From positions 248,001-312,000 of the forward strand of contig CAWKBX010000001.1 in assembly GCA_963847945.1 (NCBI GenBank): a DNA stretch of 64,000 bases, in the 5' to 3' direction. Within the stretch, counting starts at the first letter, position 1, and every line of letters starts with the position of its first letter. This document shows positions 37,314 through 46,653 of this stretch, in pieces. The translations under genes were made by a program, and so were the position numbers. Source of the DNA: JANMJD01 sp963847945. GTDB taxonomy: Bacteria > Actinomycetota > Acidimicrobiia > Acidimicrobiales > Ilumatobacteraceae. The notes beneath the pieces are model-generated. The model saw nothing but the letters and a program-made list of their open reading frames with translations. It did no database searches and was not told the DNA's origin.

Positions 37314-38351
37314 ATGCGCCAGACCCGCACCCTCAACGCCGTCGAAGTCCACGCCGAGGGGGAACAGGGCACCTGCTATCTCGGCGGTGTGTTCGAGATC
37401 CCCGGGGTCTCGATGCGTGAAAAGCTCCACTATCTCAACGAGGTCGACGACTCGCTGCGGCGCTATCTGTGCTTCGAGCCACGGGGCCGCCCGCAGTCGA
37501 GCGCCAACCTCGTCTACCCATCGTTGGAGCCCGGGGCCCACGCCGGATTCGTGATCCTGCAGGCCGACCGGGCCCATGCCATGAGCGGGTCGAATACGAT
37601 CTGCGTGGTCACCGCGTTGTTGGAGACCGGGGTGGTGCCGATGACCTCACCGACCACCTCGGTCGTCTTGGAAACCGCCGCCGGCTTGGTCCGCACGACA
37701 GCCGACACGCCAGACGGACGTTGCGAGCGGGTCACCCTCGATGGCGTTCCGTCGTTCGTCGAGGCGCTCGATGTGCCCCTCCACGTCCCCGGGCTTGGCG
37801 ACATCCTCGTCGATGTGGCCTACGGGGGGTGCTACTACGTGCTCGCCGACCCTGCCCAGTTCGGGGTCAAACTCGACCGTTCCTCGGCGCGCGACGTGGT
37901 CGAGGCGGCTACGGCCATCTCGATCGCGGCCCGCGAGCAGATCACTGTGCAGCATCCCGAGATCCCCGAAATCGACTTCATCTCGTATGTGATGCTGGTC
38001 GGCGACGACGACCCGGGCAATGGATCGCTACGGGGCGCCACTGTGCTGTCGGGCCGCGTCGACCGCTCGCCGTGCGGCACCGGCAACTCGGCGCGATTGG
38101 CCTGCATGGCGGCCCACGGCCAGGCCGGCGTCGGCAGCACCTTCACCGCTCGATCGCTGATCGACTCGGAGTTCATCGTCTCGATCATCGGTACCGGCAC
38201 GGTCGGTGGACGAGCCGCAGTGCTGCCGCGGATCTCGGGCCGAGGCTGGGTCGTCGGCACCCGGATCACGTCCGTCGACCCCACAGACCCCTACCCGGGG
38301 GGCTACGTACTGTCCGACATCTGGGGCACCGAAGTCGGCTCGTCGTCGTGA
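37314..38351 (+). CDS. Proline racemase superfamily enzyme (hydroxyproline epimerase or dehydratase)
   Basis: The 345-residue protein belongs to the proline racemase / hydroxyproline-2-epimerase superfamily. The second catalytic motif is intact (DRSPCGTGNSA, with Cys). At the first site the usual Cys of MCGH is replaced by Ser (AMSGSN, Ser91). Cys/Cys members are racemases or 4-hydroxyproline epimerases, Thr/Cys members are trans-3-hydroxy-L-proline dehydratases, and Ser-containing members have been described with epimerase and/or dehydratase activity, so I do not choose between them. With the DapA-family neighbour it fits use of hydroxyproline as a carbon and nitrogen source. A strong stem-loop follows at 38366-38388. 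Confidence 0.83.
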   Translation: MRQTRTLNAVEVHAEGEQGTCYLGGVFEIPGVSMREKLHYLNEVDDSLRRYLCFEPRGRPQSSANLVYPSLEPGAHAGFVILQADRAHAMSGSNTICVVTALLETGVVPMTSPTTSVVLETAAGLVRTTADTPDGRCERVTLDGVPSFVEALDVPLHVPGLGDILVDVAYGGCYYVLADPAQFGVKLDRSSARDVVEAATAISIAAREQITVQHPEIPEIDFISYVMLVGDDDPGNGSLRGATVLSGRVDRSPCGTGNSARLACMAAHGQAGVGSTFTARSLIDSEFIVSIIGTGTVGGRAAVLPRISGRGWVVGTRITSVDPTDPYPGGYVLSDIWGTEVGSSS

Positions 38352-38365
38352 TCGGAGGTCCGGGC

Positions 38366-38388
38366 TGAGCCAGCTCGCAGCTGGCTCA
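38366..38388. terminator. Stem-loop between convergent genes
   Basis: TGAGCCAGCT (38366-38375) pairs perfectly with AGCTGGCTCA (38379-38388) across a CGC loop, 15 bases after the racemase stop. The gene on the other strand ends at 38476, so the hairpin may terminate both transcripts. The T-run on the plus side is short (GGTCTTT at 38395-38401). Confidence 0.65.
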
Positions 38389-38475
38389 ACAGCCGGTCTT
38401 TAGGCGCAGGTACAGCTGCTCACCCAACAACGAAGGATGCAAGGTTGGGCGAAGGAATCCTGGGCCACGTTGAGA

Positions 38476-41400
38476 TCAGCCGGAAGGAGGCTCGTCGGCT
38501 TGTCGCTTGGCTGCTTGCTTGCGCGCCAGGAGTTCGTTGACAGTCTTGGTCTGGGCTCCTGTCGGAACCGGCGGGCGCGGGGTTGTTGCCGGAGGTGCCG
38601 GGCCGTCTGGGGTGCTGGGGCGGGCGACGGATGGAGTCGGGGCGCCGCGGTTTTCGGGATCGGCCGGGGCGATGCGGGGGACCACGTCACGAACGCGGCG
38701 GCCGATGCGGCGGGCTCCCGCTCCAGCACCGGCGAGTGACGCGCCACGGAGTGAGAGCCGCGAGAGCAGTACGGCGAGGGGCCAGAGAAGCGCGGCGAGC
38801 AGTAGTAAAGGGCCGCGTAAGTCCCAGCGGCGGGTTCCGGCGGCGAGACCCGCTGGATCGAAGGCCTGCGTCGGCAGAATCTCGCCGCGGCCCTTGGTGA
38901 GGGCCGACAGGCGCGACATCGTCGCCGGATCGGCGGGCCCGGGCAGGTACTCGGCCGGGTAGCTCTCCGACGCCAGCGTCGAGGCGGCGAGGATCGTGTC
39001 ACCGGAGCCCGCGCTGGTGACGTTGACCCCGACGGCGTATGAGCCCGACCGAGGCGCTGGCACCGAGCCGGTGAACTCGTCGCCACCGGAGCGTTCGAGG
39101 GGGACTTCGATGCGCTGCCCGTCGGGCCCGGCGACGTTGGCGATGGCCTGCGATCCATCGGGGAACGTGCCGTCACCCTTCACGCTGATCGTCAGGGTGC
39201 CGGCCGCCAGCTTGGCCTGGGCCGCACCGGCCGAGTCGCCGGCGGGGAACGTCTGCTTGACCAGCCGCGCCCAGAAGTCGACGTAACCGTCCCATGTCGA
39301 CCAGTTCGCTGCCCAGTCGGACGCATCGCTGGTCCACGACGTGACCGTGCCCAAACCGGCCTGCCAACTGGCGAGTAGCGGGTCTTGGTCGGGGCCGATC
39401 CGCATCGCCGTCGTGGCCGTGCCCTTGGCGGTGGTGGCGACATAGCCGAGCAGGTCGGGTGCGGACGACAGCGGCTCGGTGACCGGGGTCAGCGCGGTGA
39501 TCGAGGGCAGGAACGACCCTTCGTTGATGAAGTCGCGGCTGGCGATCACGGCCTCCTCGGCAATGATTTGGGGCACCTGTTGCAGGTCGCGCCCCGGGTA
39601 GAACCGACCGTGACCCTTCTCGGCGATGATCTCCAACGAAGGGGCGGCTCCCTCGCCGGTGGCGATCACCGAGACCGTGATTCCGTCGTTGTCGAACAGC
39701 TCTCCGGCCTGGTCGGCGACCGCGTCGATGACCCCCGGCGCGGTGAATCCATCGGTGAACAGAATGATGTGCTTGAGCCCGGCCCGGTTGTCGCGCAGCG
39801 CCGCGGCAGCCTCGTCGAGGGAGTCGCCGAGGTTGGTGGAACCATCGGGCCGCAGCTTGCGCAAGCCCTCTTCGACGACCTCGTTGGACGGGAGTTGTTG
39901 CAGCTCAACGACCCATTTCGACGACGAGTTCCACGCCAGGATGCCGATCTGATCCGACTCGGAGAGCGCCTCGACGGCCCGCGCCCCTGCGGCGCGGGAG
40001 ATGTCGGTTTTGTTGACGCCACCGCCCATCCGTCCGGCCGCGTTCTCGCCTTCGTCGCAATGGCAGTTGCCCATCGAACCCGACACGTCGATCGACAACA
40101 CCTCGGCGACGGTCTTGCGGCGCTTCGGGTCGAGGATCTCGGAGACCACCGGCAGCAGGTCTTCCAACGGCGAGCCGCGGTAGCCACCGACGCCGTAACT
40201 GCGGTTCCCGCCGACGGTCACCAGACCGCGCCCGAGGTCGCGCACCGCCGTCTCCAACGCCTGGAACTGGGCCCCGGTCAACTCCCGGGCGTCGACGTCG
40301 ACCAGCACGATGCCCGAGTAGGTGACGAGCTCCTGCACATCGGGGAACTCGGTCGACGAGATGACGTTGGTGGCGATGCCGCCGGCCTGGAGCGCGTTGT
40401 TCAGCGCGGTGCCCTCGCCTGTGGTGCCTTCGACGATCAACACCTTGGCCGGGCCGTCGACGGGCACCGCAGCAAAGGCGAGGTCGTTCTCGGGGCGACT
40501 ATCGCCGCCCTGGCGGACGCCGACCTGATAGCGGATGATCGCCCCCGCCTCGCCCCCGGGAACGTCGGTGAACGACACCTCGTTCGACCCCGGAACCAGG
40601 TCGACCACCTGCTCGGCGACCTGCTCGCCGTTGCGGCGCAACACCACTTGGGCGGGGCCTTCCTGAGTGGCCTCGACGGTGGCCTTGACGGTCACCGACT
40701 CACCGATGCGGGTGAGTCTGGGGACGTCGATGCTGCTGATCGCGGCGTCGTCGCCGGCGGTGATGTCGACGGTGTGCACGTCGAGCGGGGTGCCGCGCTC
40801 GATCAGCCGGGCCGCCTCCAACGCGCCGTCACCGACGGTCTCACGGCCGTCGGACACCAGGATCAGCCGACGACGCGCATCCTCGGGGAGCACGGCGTCG
40901 CCGAGGCGAATCGCCGATTCCAGGCTTGTCGCGCCGGGGTCGATGACCACCTGGGGCGCGTCGACCTGTGATGTCGGCTCCAACAGGCGATCGAGCCGCG
41001 CCTCGGCGCCAAAGGCGACCACGGCGGCGAGGTCGTCACCCTGGCGAGACTTCATCGCCTCACGCACCCAGTCGAGGGCGGCGGTGCGGCCTGCCGGCCC
41101 GAGGGAGGCCGATGAGTCGAGAAGGAACACGGTTGCGGTGCGGTTGGCCGGCCGTCGGATGACCGGCGTCAGGAACGCGGCGATCAGCGCGGTGGCGATC
41201 AGCGCCCGCGTGATCATCGCCAGTCGCCATTGGCGCCTCGCCACGCCCACGGCGCGACGGGCGAGCAGGAACTCGCCGATCAGCACGAGCAACAGGGCGA
41301 GGATCACCCAGTGGACCACCGAGCGTTGACCACGACTGGTGTTGTTGCCGGTCGTGCGCGGCGCGACCGGCTTGACCAGTTCGTCGGCCGGCGCAAGCAG

Positions 41401-43035
41401 CGACTCGCTGGCCGGGGGGTTGACGGCCACGAGTCGTTGGGGGGCGCCCTCGACCTGGATCGCCCAGAACCCGGCGCGGTCGGCCCGGGGAGTCGGCGCG
41501 CCAACCTCGATCGAACGCGACCGTCCATCGGGACTGACCAGGGTGACGTTCTGTCCCGCCGGCAGGGTGAGCGACGCACCCACCTCGATCGAGGTGCTCG
41601 GTAACGCAGTGCCGGAGAGCTCCGTCAAAATCCGGTCGCCGAGCAGCGGAAACGCCAACTTGACCGGCAGATTCGAGTCGGCCAGGGCGAACGCGAGATA
41701 GACGTACGGCTGATCCCCGGCAATACCGTGCACCAGTAACGGGGCGCCCTCGGCACCCACCAACACATCGGCGGCGGGGGCTTCGATGCGTTGGGCGGCA
41801 GCGATTCCGACGTCGGAGAGATCGATGCCCGACACGAGCGCGTCGTCGGTGCGCAACAGGGTGATGGCCGGCTGGTCGACCGTACCGGTGACCGACACAC
41901 CCGGAGCGCCCGAGGGCGGCACGATCGCCCAGTACGGAACGACGGGGATCAGCGGCGCGGCGGGCAGCGGGGTGCCGTTGTAGACAACGAGGTCGTAGCC
42001 CTCACCCGTCGGCGATGCCTCGGTACTCAGTTCGACGGTGACGTTGGGGATCGAGGTGAGCAGCTCCTGGACGAACAGTGGGTCGCCGGCGAGCAGGATC
42101 TTGAGGGGCGGCCGACGTCCGGCGACGGCCACGGCATGGTCGTCGTTGGCGAGCAGATCGGTGCCCTCGAGGAACGCCTCGACGCGGTCCCCGGCGGGGA
42201 TGTCGGCTTCGAACTCGACGGCAACGCCCGGTTTCAGTTCGACGGTGGCGGTGGTGGCCGTGATGCCGTCGACATCGATGCGGATCGGCTGGCGCGTCGT
42301 CGGCCCGCCGGTGTTCTTCAGCGTCGCCCGCACGTGCAGTTCGCTGCCCCGTGGTTCGACCGACAGCCGGGTGATCGCCCGGTTGATGTCGCGGCTGCCG
42401 ATCTGCCGGTACACGGTTCCTGGAGGTTGCGCCTTTTGTTCTTCTTGGGTCAGGCCACCATCGGACAGCAGCACGAAGCCGATGTCGGCAGCCGACGTCT
42501 CGAGGCTTTCAGCCAGCGAGAACGCCCCGGCGAAGTCGGCGCGGCCCTCGGAGAGCTGCACGGTACGCAGCGAATCGGTGAACGCCTGTGGGTCGTCGCT
42601 GGCGGTGAGGACCACCCGGGGTGTCGCCCCGGCGACCACCACGCTGGCCACGCCGCCGTCGGGGATCTGGGTCCGCAGACGCTCGGCTTCGGCCTTGGCG
42701 GCGGCCATCCGGTCGGGGGAGCCGTCGGTGGCCGCCATCGAGCCGCTGGCATCGATGATGAACACCGTGTGGGCGCTGAGCCGGGCCGGGGTGAGGCGAA
42801 CGGGGCGGGCCACGGCGACCGCCAACAGGGCGACGGCGAGGAGTTGGAGGAACAACAACCAGCTCCACCGCAGTTTCTGCCACGGCTGCGCGGCGCTGAC
42901 CGGCCGCTCGACCGACTCCCACAGATACGTCGACGACACCGTCACCGTCTGGCGACGCGGCCGCAGAATGTGCAGCAGGATGACCGGGACGGCCAGGCCG
43001 GCCAGCGCCAGGCCCCACGGGTTGGCGAACGTCAT
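38476..43035 (-). CDS. BatA-like/VWA fusion membrane protein with three VWA domains
   Basis: A single open frame encodes 1519 residues. The start is BatA-like: a membrane segment (residues 5-24), the ILRPRRQ boundary and a second segment at 57-77. VWA domain 1 begins VFIIDASGSM with the metal-site D95-x-S97-x-S99. A middle membrane pair (about 565-620) leads into VWA 2 (FLLDSSASLG, about 635). A glutamine-amidotransferase-like segment (about 880-960, GRGLVTVGGNRSYGVGGY) precedes VWA 3 (IDVSGSMGNCHC, about 980). A last membrane segment sits near 1440, and the cytoplasmic tail is Pro-rich. Normally these halves are two proteins. It ends a seven-gene operon with MoxR and DUF58 genes, whose products often work with VWA proteins as metal-dependent chaperone systems. 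Confidence 0.85.
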   Translation of the reverse strand: MTFANPWGLALAGLAVPVILLHILRPRRQTVTVSSTYLWESVERPVSAAQPWQKLRWSWLLFLQLLAVALLAVAVARPVRLTPARLSAHTVFIIDASGSMAATDGSPDRMAAAKAEAERLRTQIPDGGVASVVVAGATPRVVLTASDDPQAFTDSLRTVQLSEGRADFAGAFSLAESLETSAADIGFVLLSDGGLTQEEQKAQPPGTVYRQIGSRDINRAITRLSVEPRGSELHVRATLKNTGGPTTRQPIRIDVDGITATTATVELKPGVAVEFEADIPAGDRVEAFLEGTDLLANDDHAVAVAGRRPPLKILLAGDPLFVQELLTSIPNVTVELSTEASPTGEGYDLVVYNGTPLPAAPLIPVVPYWAIVPPSGAPGVSVTGTVDQPAITLLRTDDALVSGIDLSDVGIAAAQRIEAPAADVLVGAEGAPLLVHGIAGDQPYVYLAFALADSNLPVKLAFPLLGDRILTELSGTALPSTSIEVGASLTLPAGQNVTLVSPDGRSRSIEVGAPTPRADRAGFWAIQVEGAPQRLVAVNPPASESLLAPADELVKPVAPRTTGNNTSRGQRSVVHWVILALLLVLIGEFLLARRAVGVARRQWRLAMITRALIATALIAAFLTPVIRRPANRTATVFLLDSSASLGPAGRTAALDWVREAMKSRQGDDLAAVVAFGAEARLDRLLEPTSQVDAPQVVIDPGATSLESAIRLGDAVLPEDARRRLILVSDGRETVGDGALEAARLIERGTPLDVHTVDITAGDDAAISSIDVPRLTRIGESVTVKATVEATQEGPAQVVLRRNGEQVAEQVVDLVPGSNEVSFTDVPGGEAGAIIRYQVGVRQGGDSRPENDLAFAAVPVDGPAKVLIVEGTTGEGTALNNALQAGGIATNVISSTEFPDVQELVTYSGIVLVDVDARELTGAQFQALETAVRDLGRGLVTVGGNRSYGVGGYRGSPLEDLLPVVSEILDPKRRKTVAEVLSIDVSGSMGNCHCDEGENAAGRMGGGVNKTDISRAAGARAVEALSESDQIGILAWNSSSKWVVELQQLPSNEVVEEGLRKLRPDGSTNLGDSLDEAAAALRDNRAGLKHIILFTDGFTAPGVIDAVADQAGELFDNDGITVSVIATGEGAAPSLEIIAEKGHGRFYPGRDLQQVPQIIAEEAVIASRDFINEGSFLPSITALTPVTEPLSSAPDLLGYVATTAKGTATTAMRIGPDQDPLLASWQAGLGTVTSWTSDASDWAANWSTWDGYVDFWARLVKQTFPAGDSAGAAQAKLAAGTLTISVKGDGTFPDGSQAIANVAGPDGQRIEVPLERSGGDEFTGSVPAPRSGSYAVGVNVTSAGSGDTILAASTLASESYPAEYLPGPADPATMSRLSALTKGRGEILPTQAFDPAGLAAGTRRWDLRGPLLLLAALLWPLAVLLSRLSLRGASLAGAGAGARRIGRRVRDVVPRIAPADPENRGAPTPSVARPSTPDGPAPPATTPRPPVPTGAQTKTVNELLARKQAAKRQADEPPSG

Positions 43036-43063
43036 CGGTCGGCCTCCGGCCGCTGCCCGCGGT

Positions 43064-43929
43064 TCATCGAACGAGGCCTTCTTCGCGCCAGCCGGTGAAC
43101 AACACGGTTTCGAGGTCGGCGTCGGCGAGCACCCGAGTGTAGGCGACGCCACGGCTGCGGCAGCGGGCAGCGACCCGGTCGAGCCACGTCTGGGTCGCGG
43201 CGGCGTACTTCTTCAACGAGTCGGTGGCCAGGCTGACGGCGACGCGGTCACCCGACTCGGCGTCCTCGACGTCGAGATCGCCCATCAACTCAGGATCGAT
43301 CTCCTCGCGGGCGAGGACGTGAACCACGGCCGAATCGCCGCCGCGTGACGGCAGTCGATCGATTGCCGACTCCCACGAGGGGCTCAACAGATCTGACACG
43401 AGGACCGTCATACCGGGCACGCCGGGTCGGGCCAGCGCGTCGGTCGCCGCAGCACGTACATCGGTGGACCCGCCCGCCTCCAACGCTCCCAGGATCCGCA
43501 GCATCGGGCTGACCGCGCCGCGTCCGTTGAATCGCCGGGGCGGCGTGGAGTTCGGGAATGTCATCAAGGTGACAATGTCGCGCCTGGTCAGGGCCACAAA
43601 CCCGAGTGACGCGGCGAGCCGGGCGGCCTGGCGCATCTTGTCGTGGAACCCCATCGAGCCCGAGGTATCGACGAGCAACCGCAACGCCATGTCATCCTCG
43701 GCCTCGAACAGTCGGATGAACAACTGGTCGGTCCGGGCATAGAGCGCGTAGTCGATCCGACGGAAGTCGTCGCCCGGGTGGTATTCGCGGTAGTCGGCGA
43801 AGTCGAGTGACGATCCGAAGCGCGGCGAACGATGCTCACCCGAAAGCGACCGGCGAGCCGTCGCCGATTCCCCAGTTGCAGCCGTTCCAGGCGGGCCAGG
43901 GTGGCGGGAGAGAGCAGGTCGTCGCTCAC
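43064..43929 (-). CDS. DUF58 family protein (frame change near 43848)
   Basis: Read as one gene of about 288 residues with one missing base in a G-run near 43848. The first part (LLSPATLARLERLQLGNRRRLAGR) and the second (GEHRSPRFGSSLDFADYREYHPGDDFRRIDY) are the two halves of the standard DUF58 opening. A VWA-like fold follows with LLVDTSGSMGF. DUF58 proteins are usual partners of MoxR ATPases and BatA-type proteins. The GTG start overlaps the MoxR stop as GTGA, and the stop lies 28 bases before the VWA fusion gene. An intact frame is expected if the missing G is restored (giving CGG GGT GAG). Confidence 0.82.
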
Positions 43930-44948
43930 ACCGCTCCGCGGATGCCTGCGGGGGGAGAGGCGATCGAGGCGAGCAGGTCGCCGACGATCTGGTCGGCCTC
44001 CACCCGGTCGGCGGTCGCCTCATAGCCGAGGACGAGCCGGTGGCGCAGCGCGGCGGGGGCCTGGGCCCGGATGTCGTCGATCGACACGTTCGGCCGGCCG
44101 TCGAGCAACGCCCGCACCTTGCCGGCCAACACCAGCGCCTGCGCACCCCGGGGCGAGGCCCCGAAGCGCACATACGAGCGGACCAGCTTGGGCGCCGACT
44201 CCGATGACGGATGAGTGCCGATCACCAGGTCGACCGCATGGCGCAGCACATGGTCGGGTACCGGGACGGCCCGGGTCAGCTCGATCATCGACACCAGCGT
44301 CGCCGAATCAACCACCTTGTGCAGGCTCTGATGCTGCGTTCCCGTGGTCCGCTGGAGCACGGTGACCAGTTCGTCGGCCGATGGGAACGGCACGAGCGCC
44401 TTGAGCAGGAATCGGTCGAGTTGGGCCTCGGGGAGGGGGTAGGTGCCTTCCATTTCGAGCGGGTTCTGGGTGGCCATCACCAGGAACGGCCGGGGGAGCG
44501 GTCGGGTCGCGCCGCCGGCGGTGACCGTGCGTTCCTGCATCGCCTCGAGCAACGCAGACTGGGTCTTGGGGGTCGCCCGGTTGACCTCGTCGGCGAGGAC
44601 GAAGCTGGCGAATACCGGGCCCTCACGGAACTTGAACGCCCTGTGCCCCGAGGCGTTCTCCTCGAGGACCTGGGTGCCGACGATGTCGGCCGGCATGAGA
44701 TCGGGGGTGAACTGGATGCGGGAAAAGTCCAGCTCAACGACATCGGACAACGTCTTGAGCAGCATCGTCTTACCGAGCCCGGGCACGCCCTCCAACAGCG
44801 CATGGCCTTCGGCGAGCAGACAGGTAACGACGGTGCGGACCAGCCCATGCTGCCCGACGATCACTCGACCGACCTCGCCTTCGATCGCCTCGGCGGTCGC
44901 CGCGTACCGCTCGGGAGTCATCGGCTCGGTTGCATGGAATTCAGCCAC
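43926..44948 (-). CDS. MoxR-family AAA+ ATPase
   Basis: The 340-residue protein is a MoxR-type AAA+ ATPase. Walker A is GVPGLGKT (about residue 55), Walker B is FVLADEVNR, the sensor region is VMATQNPLE, and the pattern GTYPLPEAQLDRF is typical of the family. MoxR ATPases act with VWA proteins to mature or insert protein complexes. The GTG start follows AAGGAACTTTC. Downstream the DUF58 gene overlaps its stop, and 57 bases upstream lies the Gly/Ser-rich membrane protein gene. Confidence 0.92.
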   Translation of the reverse strand: MAEFHATEPMTPERYAATAEAIEGEVGRVIVGQHGLVRTVVTCLLAEGHALLEGVPGLGKTMLLKTLSDVVELDFSRIQFTPDLMPADIVGTQVLEENASGHRAFKFREGPVFASFVLADEVNRATPKTQSALLEAMQERTVTAGGATRPLPRPFLVMATQNPLEMEGTYPLPEAQLDRFLLKALVPFPSADELVTVLQRTTGTQHQSLHKVVDSATLVSMIELTRAVPVPDHVLRHAVDLVIGTHPSSESAPKLVRSYVRFGASPRGAQALVLAGKVRALLDGRPNVSIDDIRAQAPAALRHRLVLGYEATADRVEADQIVGDLLASIASPPAGIRGAV

Positions 44949-45005
44949 GAAAGTTCCTTCTTCTCAATGGACGAGGCGACCGGCGTGGGTCGGCCACGAC
45001 CGGGT

Positions 45006-46653
45006 TCACTCGCGCCCTTGGAGGGCATCGAAATAGGCCACGACCATCGCTCGCACCGACGGCGGAACTTCGGCCGCGTCGAGGGCGCTGGTCGCCTGAT
45101 TCTGGTAGGTGGTCAGCGCATCGGCGAGGGGGACCCGCTGGCTGCCGGCCTGCGTCGGGCCGTCACCCTTGCCGACCGTCTCGGTATCGCCGTTTCCGCC
45201 GTTGCCGACGGTGCCCTCCTCGCCGATGCCACCCGTGACCGGGTCGAAAATCGTCGCCGTGTTCGGCTCTTCGCCGGCCTTGCCGCCGCCCGTTCCGGTG
45301 CCCTGGCCCTGACCACCGCGGCCGGCACTGCCGCCGCCCCCACCGCCGCCGCCGACATTGCCGCTGGGGTTGCCGCCGCCCCCGCCGGCGCCTGAACCGG
45401 AGCCGGAGCCCTTACCCGCACCGGAGCCCTGAGCCCGCACCGGAGCCCGAGCCCGCACCTTTCTCGGAACCCGAGCCCGCACCTTTCTCGGAACCCGAGC
45501 CCGCACCTTTCCCGGAACCCGAGCCTGAGCCCTTTCCAGAACCTTTGCCGGCCCCGGCGCCCTTGCCTGATCGTTCGCCGAGCCGATTTGACGCATCGCG
45601 ACTGGCCTTGGCGGCATCTCCGGCGGCCTGCTGGGCATTGGCGTCGGACGATGCCGACTTCTGAGCGTTGGCGGCTTCACCAAGGGCCGCCTTCGCCGCG
45701 GCGACATCTCCCGCCCTGGCCGACTTGGCAGCGTCCTTCAGCGCCGCGGCCGTCTCGGGCGCGCCAACCTCCTGCGTTTCGGCCAGCTTGTCGAGTCGGT
45801 CGGCCAGAGCCTTTTGCTCCTCCGGGGTCATGCTGTCGAGCGAGGCGGCGGCCGCTTCCAACTGCTCGGCGGCGGGGAGATCACCACGGTCTCCAAGCGG
45901 CTGGGTCGACAAGCTGCGCTCCAACCCTTTGGTCGCGGCCTTGGTGGCCAGCGAATCGGGCTTGACCTGGCGTTGGAGTTCGTCAGCGGCCCTCCTCAGA
46001 GCCTCGTCGGCCTTGTTCAGTGAGTCGGTCTTGCGGAGTTCTTCGGCGAGCTTCTTCAAGCGTTCGGCCGCGGCTTTGGCGTCGGCTCCTTGAGCTTCGA
46101 GCCGGGCCGCCTCGTCGTCGATCTCCTTGGCCGTCTGGGCGATGTTCGCCTTCTCGGCCTGTTGTGTGGCTCGCGCCTCGTCTTGCGGGTTGGCGATCAT
46201 CGCCAGCGCGACGGCGAGGGCGCCGACGATCACCGCCACGCCGATTCGCCGCCACCGCAGGTGCAACGGCACGGCCTCCCCAGCCCGGGCTCCGGCCGCC
46301 AGGTGGTCGGCGCGGGCATGTATACGGCTGGTGAAGTCGTCGGAGGGGGGCGAGAACTGGAGCGCCGAGGCGAATGCGTCCTTGGTGTGCAGGCCGCGAT
46401 CGGTGGCCCGGGCGACGACCATCTGCGGGACGCGCTGCACCCCGGCCCACACCACGATGGCGACGATCACGGCGAGCGGGGCGACGAGCGCGGCGGGCTC
46501 CGACCACGTCCACGGCAGGTAGCGGGCGGTGATGACCAGCAGCAAGGCCACCGCGGCGAGCCACGGAGCGGCGAGCTGCGCCGTTTCAGAGGCCCAGGCG
46601 ACGCGCAAACGGCGCCGAACGGCGGCCAGCAGGCCCGAGACTCGCGGGCTCAT
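45006..46653 (-). CDS. Membrane protein with coiled-coil and Gly/Ser-rich region (frame change near 45428)
   Basis: Read as one gene of about 548 residues. Two membrane segments (about residues 28-75) and a third (about 135-155) come first. A long Ala/Glu/Lys-rich helical region, probably coiled coil, spans 165-360. Then comes a stretch of GS/GK repeats that contains a 24-bp tandem repeat. One surplus C in CCC at 45427-45429 (minus-strand GGG) makes the first frame stop in GLRCG. Removing it continues the GSGAGKGSGSGSG pattern into a Gly-rich segment and a conserved-looking end (LADALTTYQNQATSALDAAEVPPSVRAMVVAYF). No enzyme motif is seen. Its ATG overlaps the permease stop (ATGA). It probably helps assemble the MoxR/VWA complex at the membrane. 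Confidence 0.7.
45446..45517 (-). repeat. Three tandem 24-bp units in the Gly/Ser-rich gene
   Basis: CCCGAGCCCGCACCTTTCTC plus GGAA occurs at 45446-45469 and 45470-45493, and with one mismatch at 45494-45517. On the coding strand each unit encodes a GAGSGS block with Glu-Lys. The copy number may vary between strains. Confidence 0.85.

Noticed and set aside
38416..38445. CCCAAC...GTTGGG inverted repeat near the end of the VWA fusion gene
   Set aside because: The stem is only six bases with a long loop. The stronger stem-loop at 38366-38388 already explains termination.
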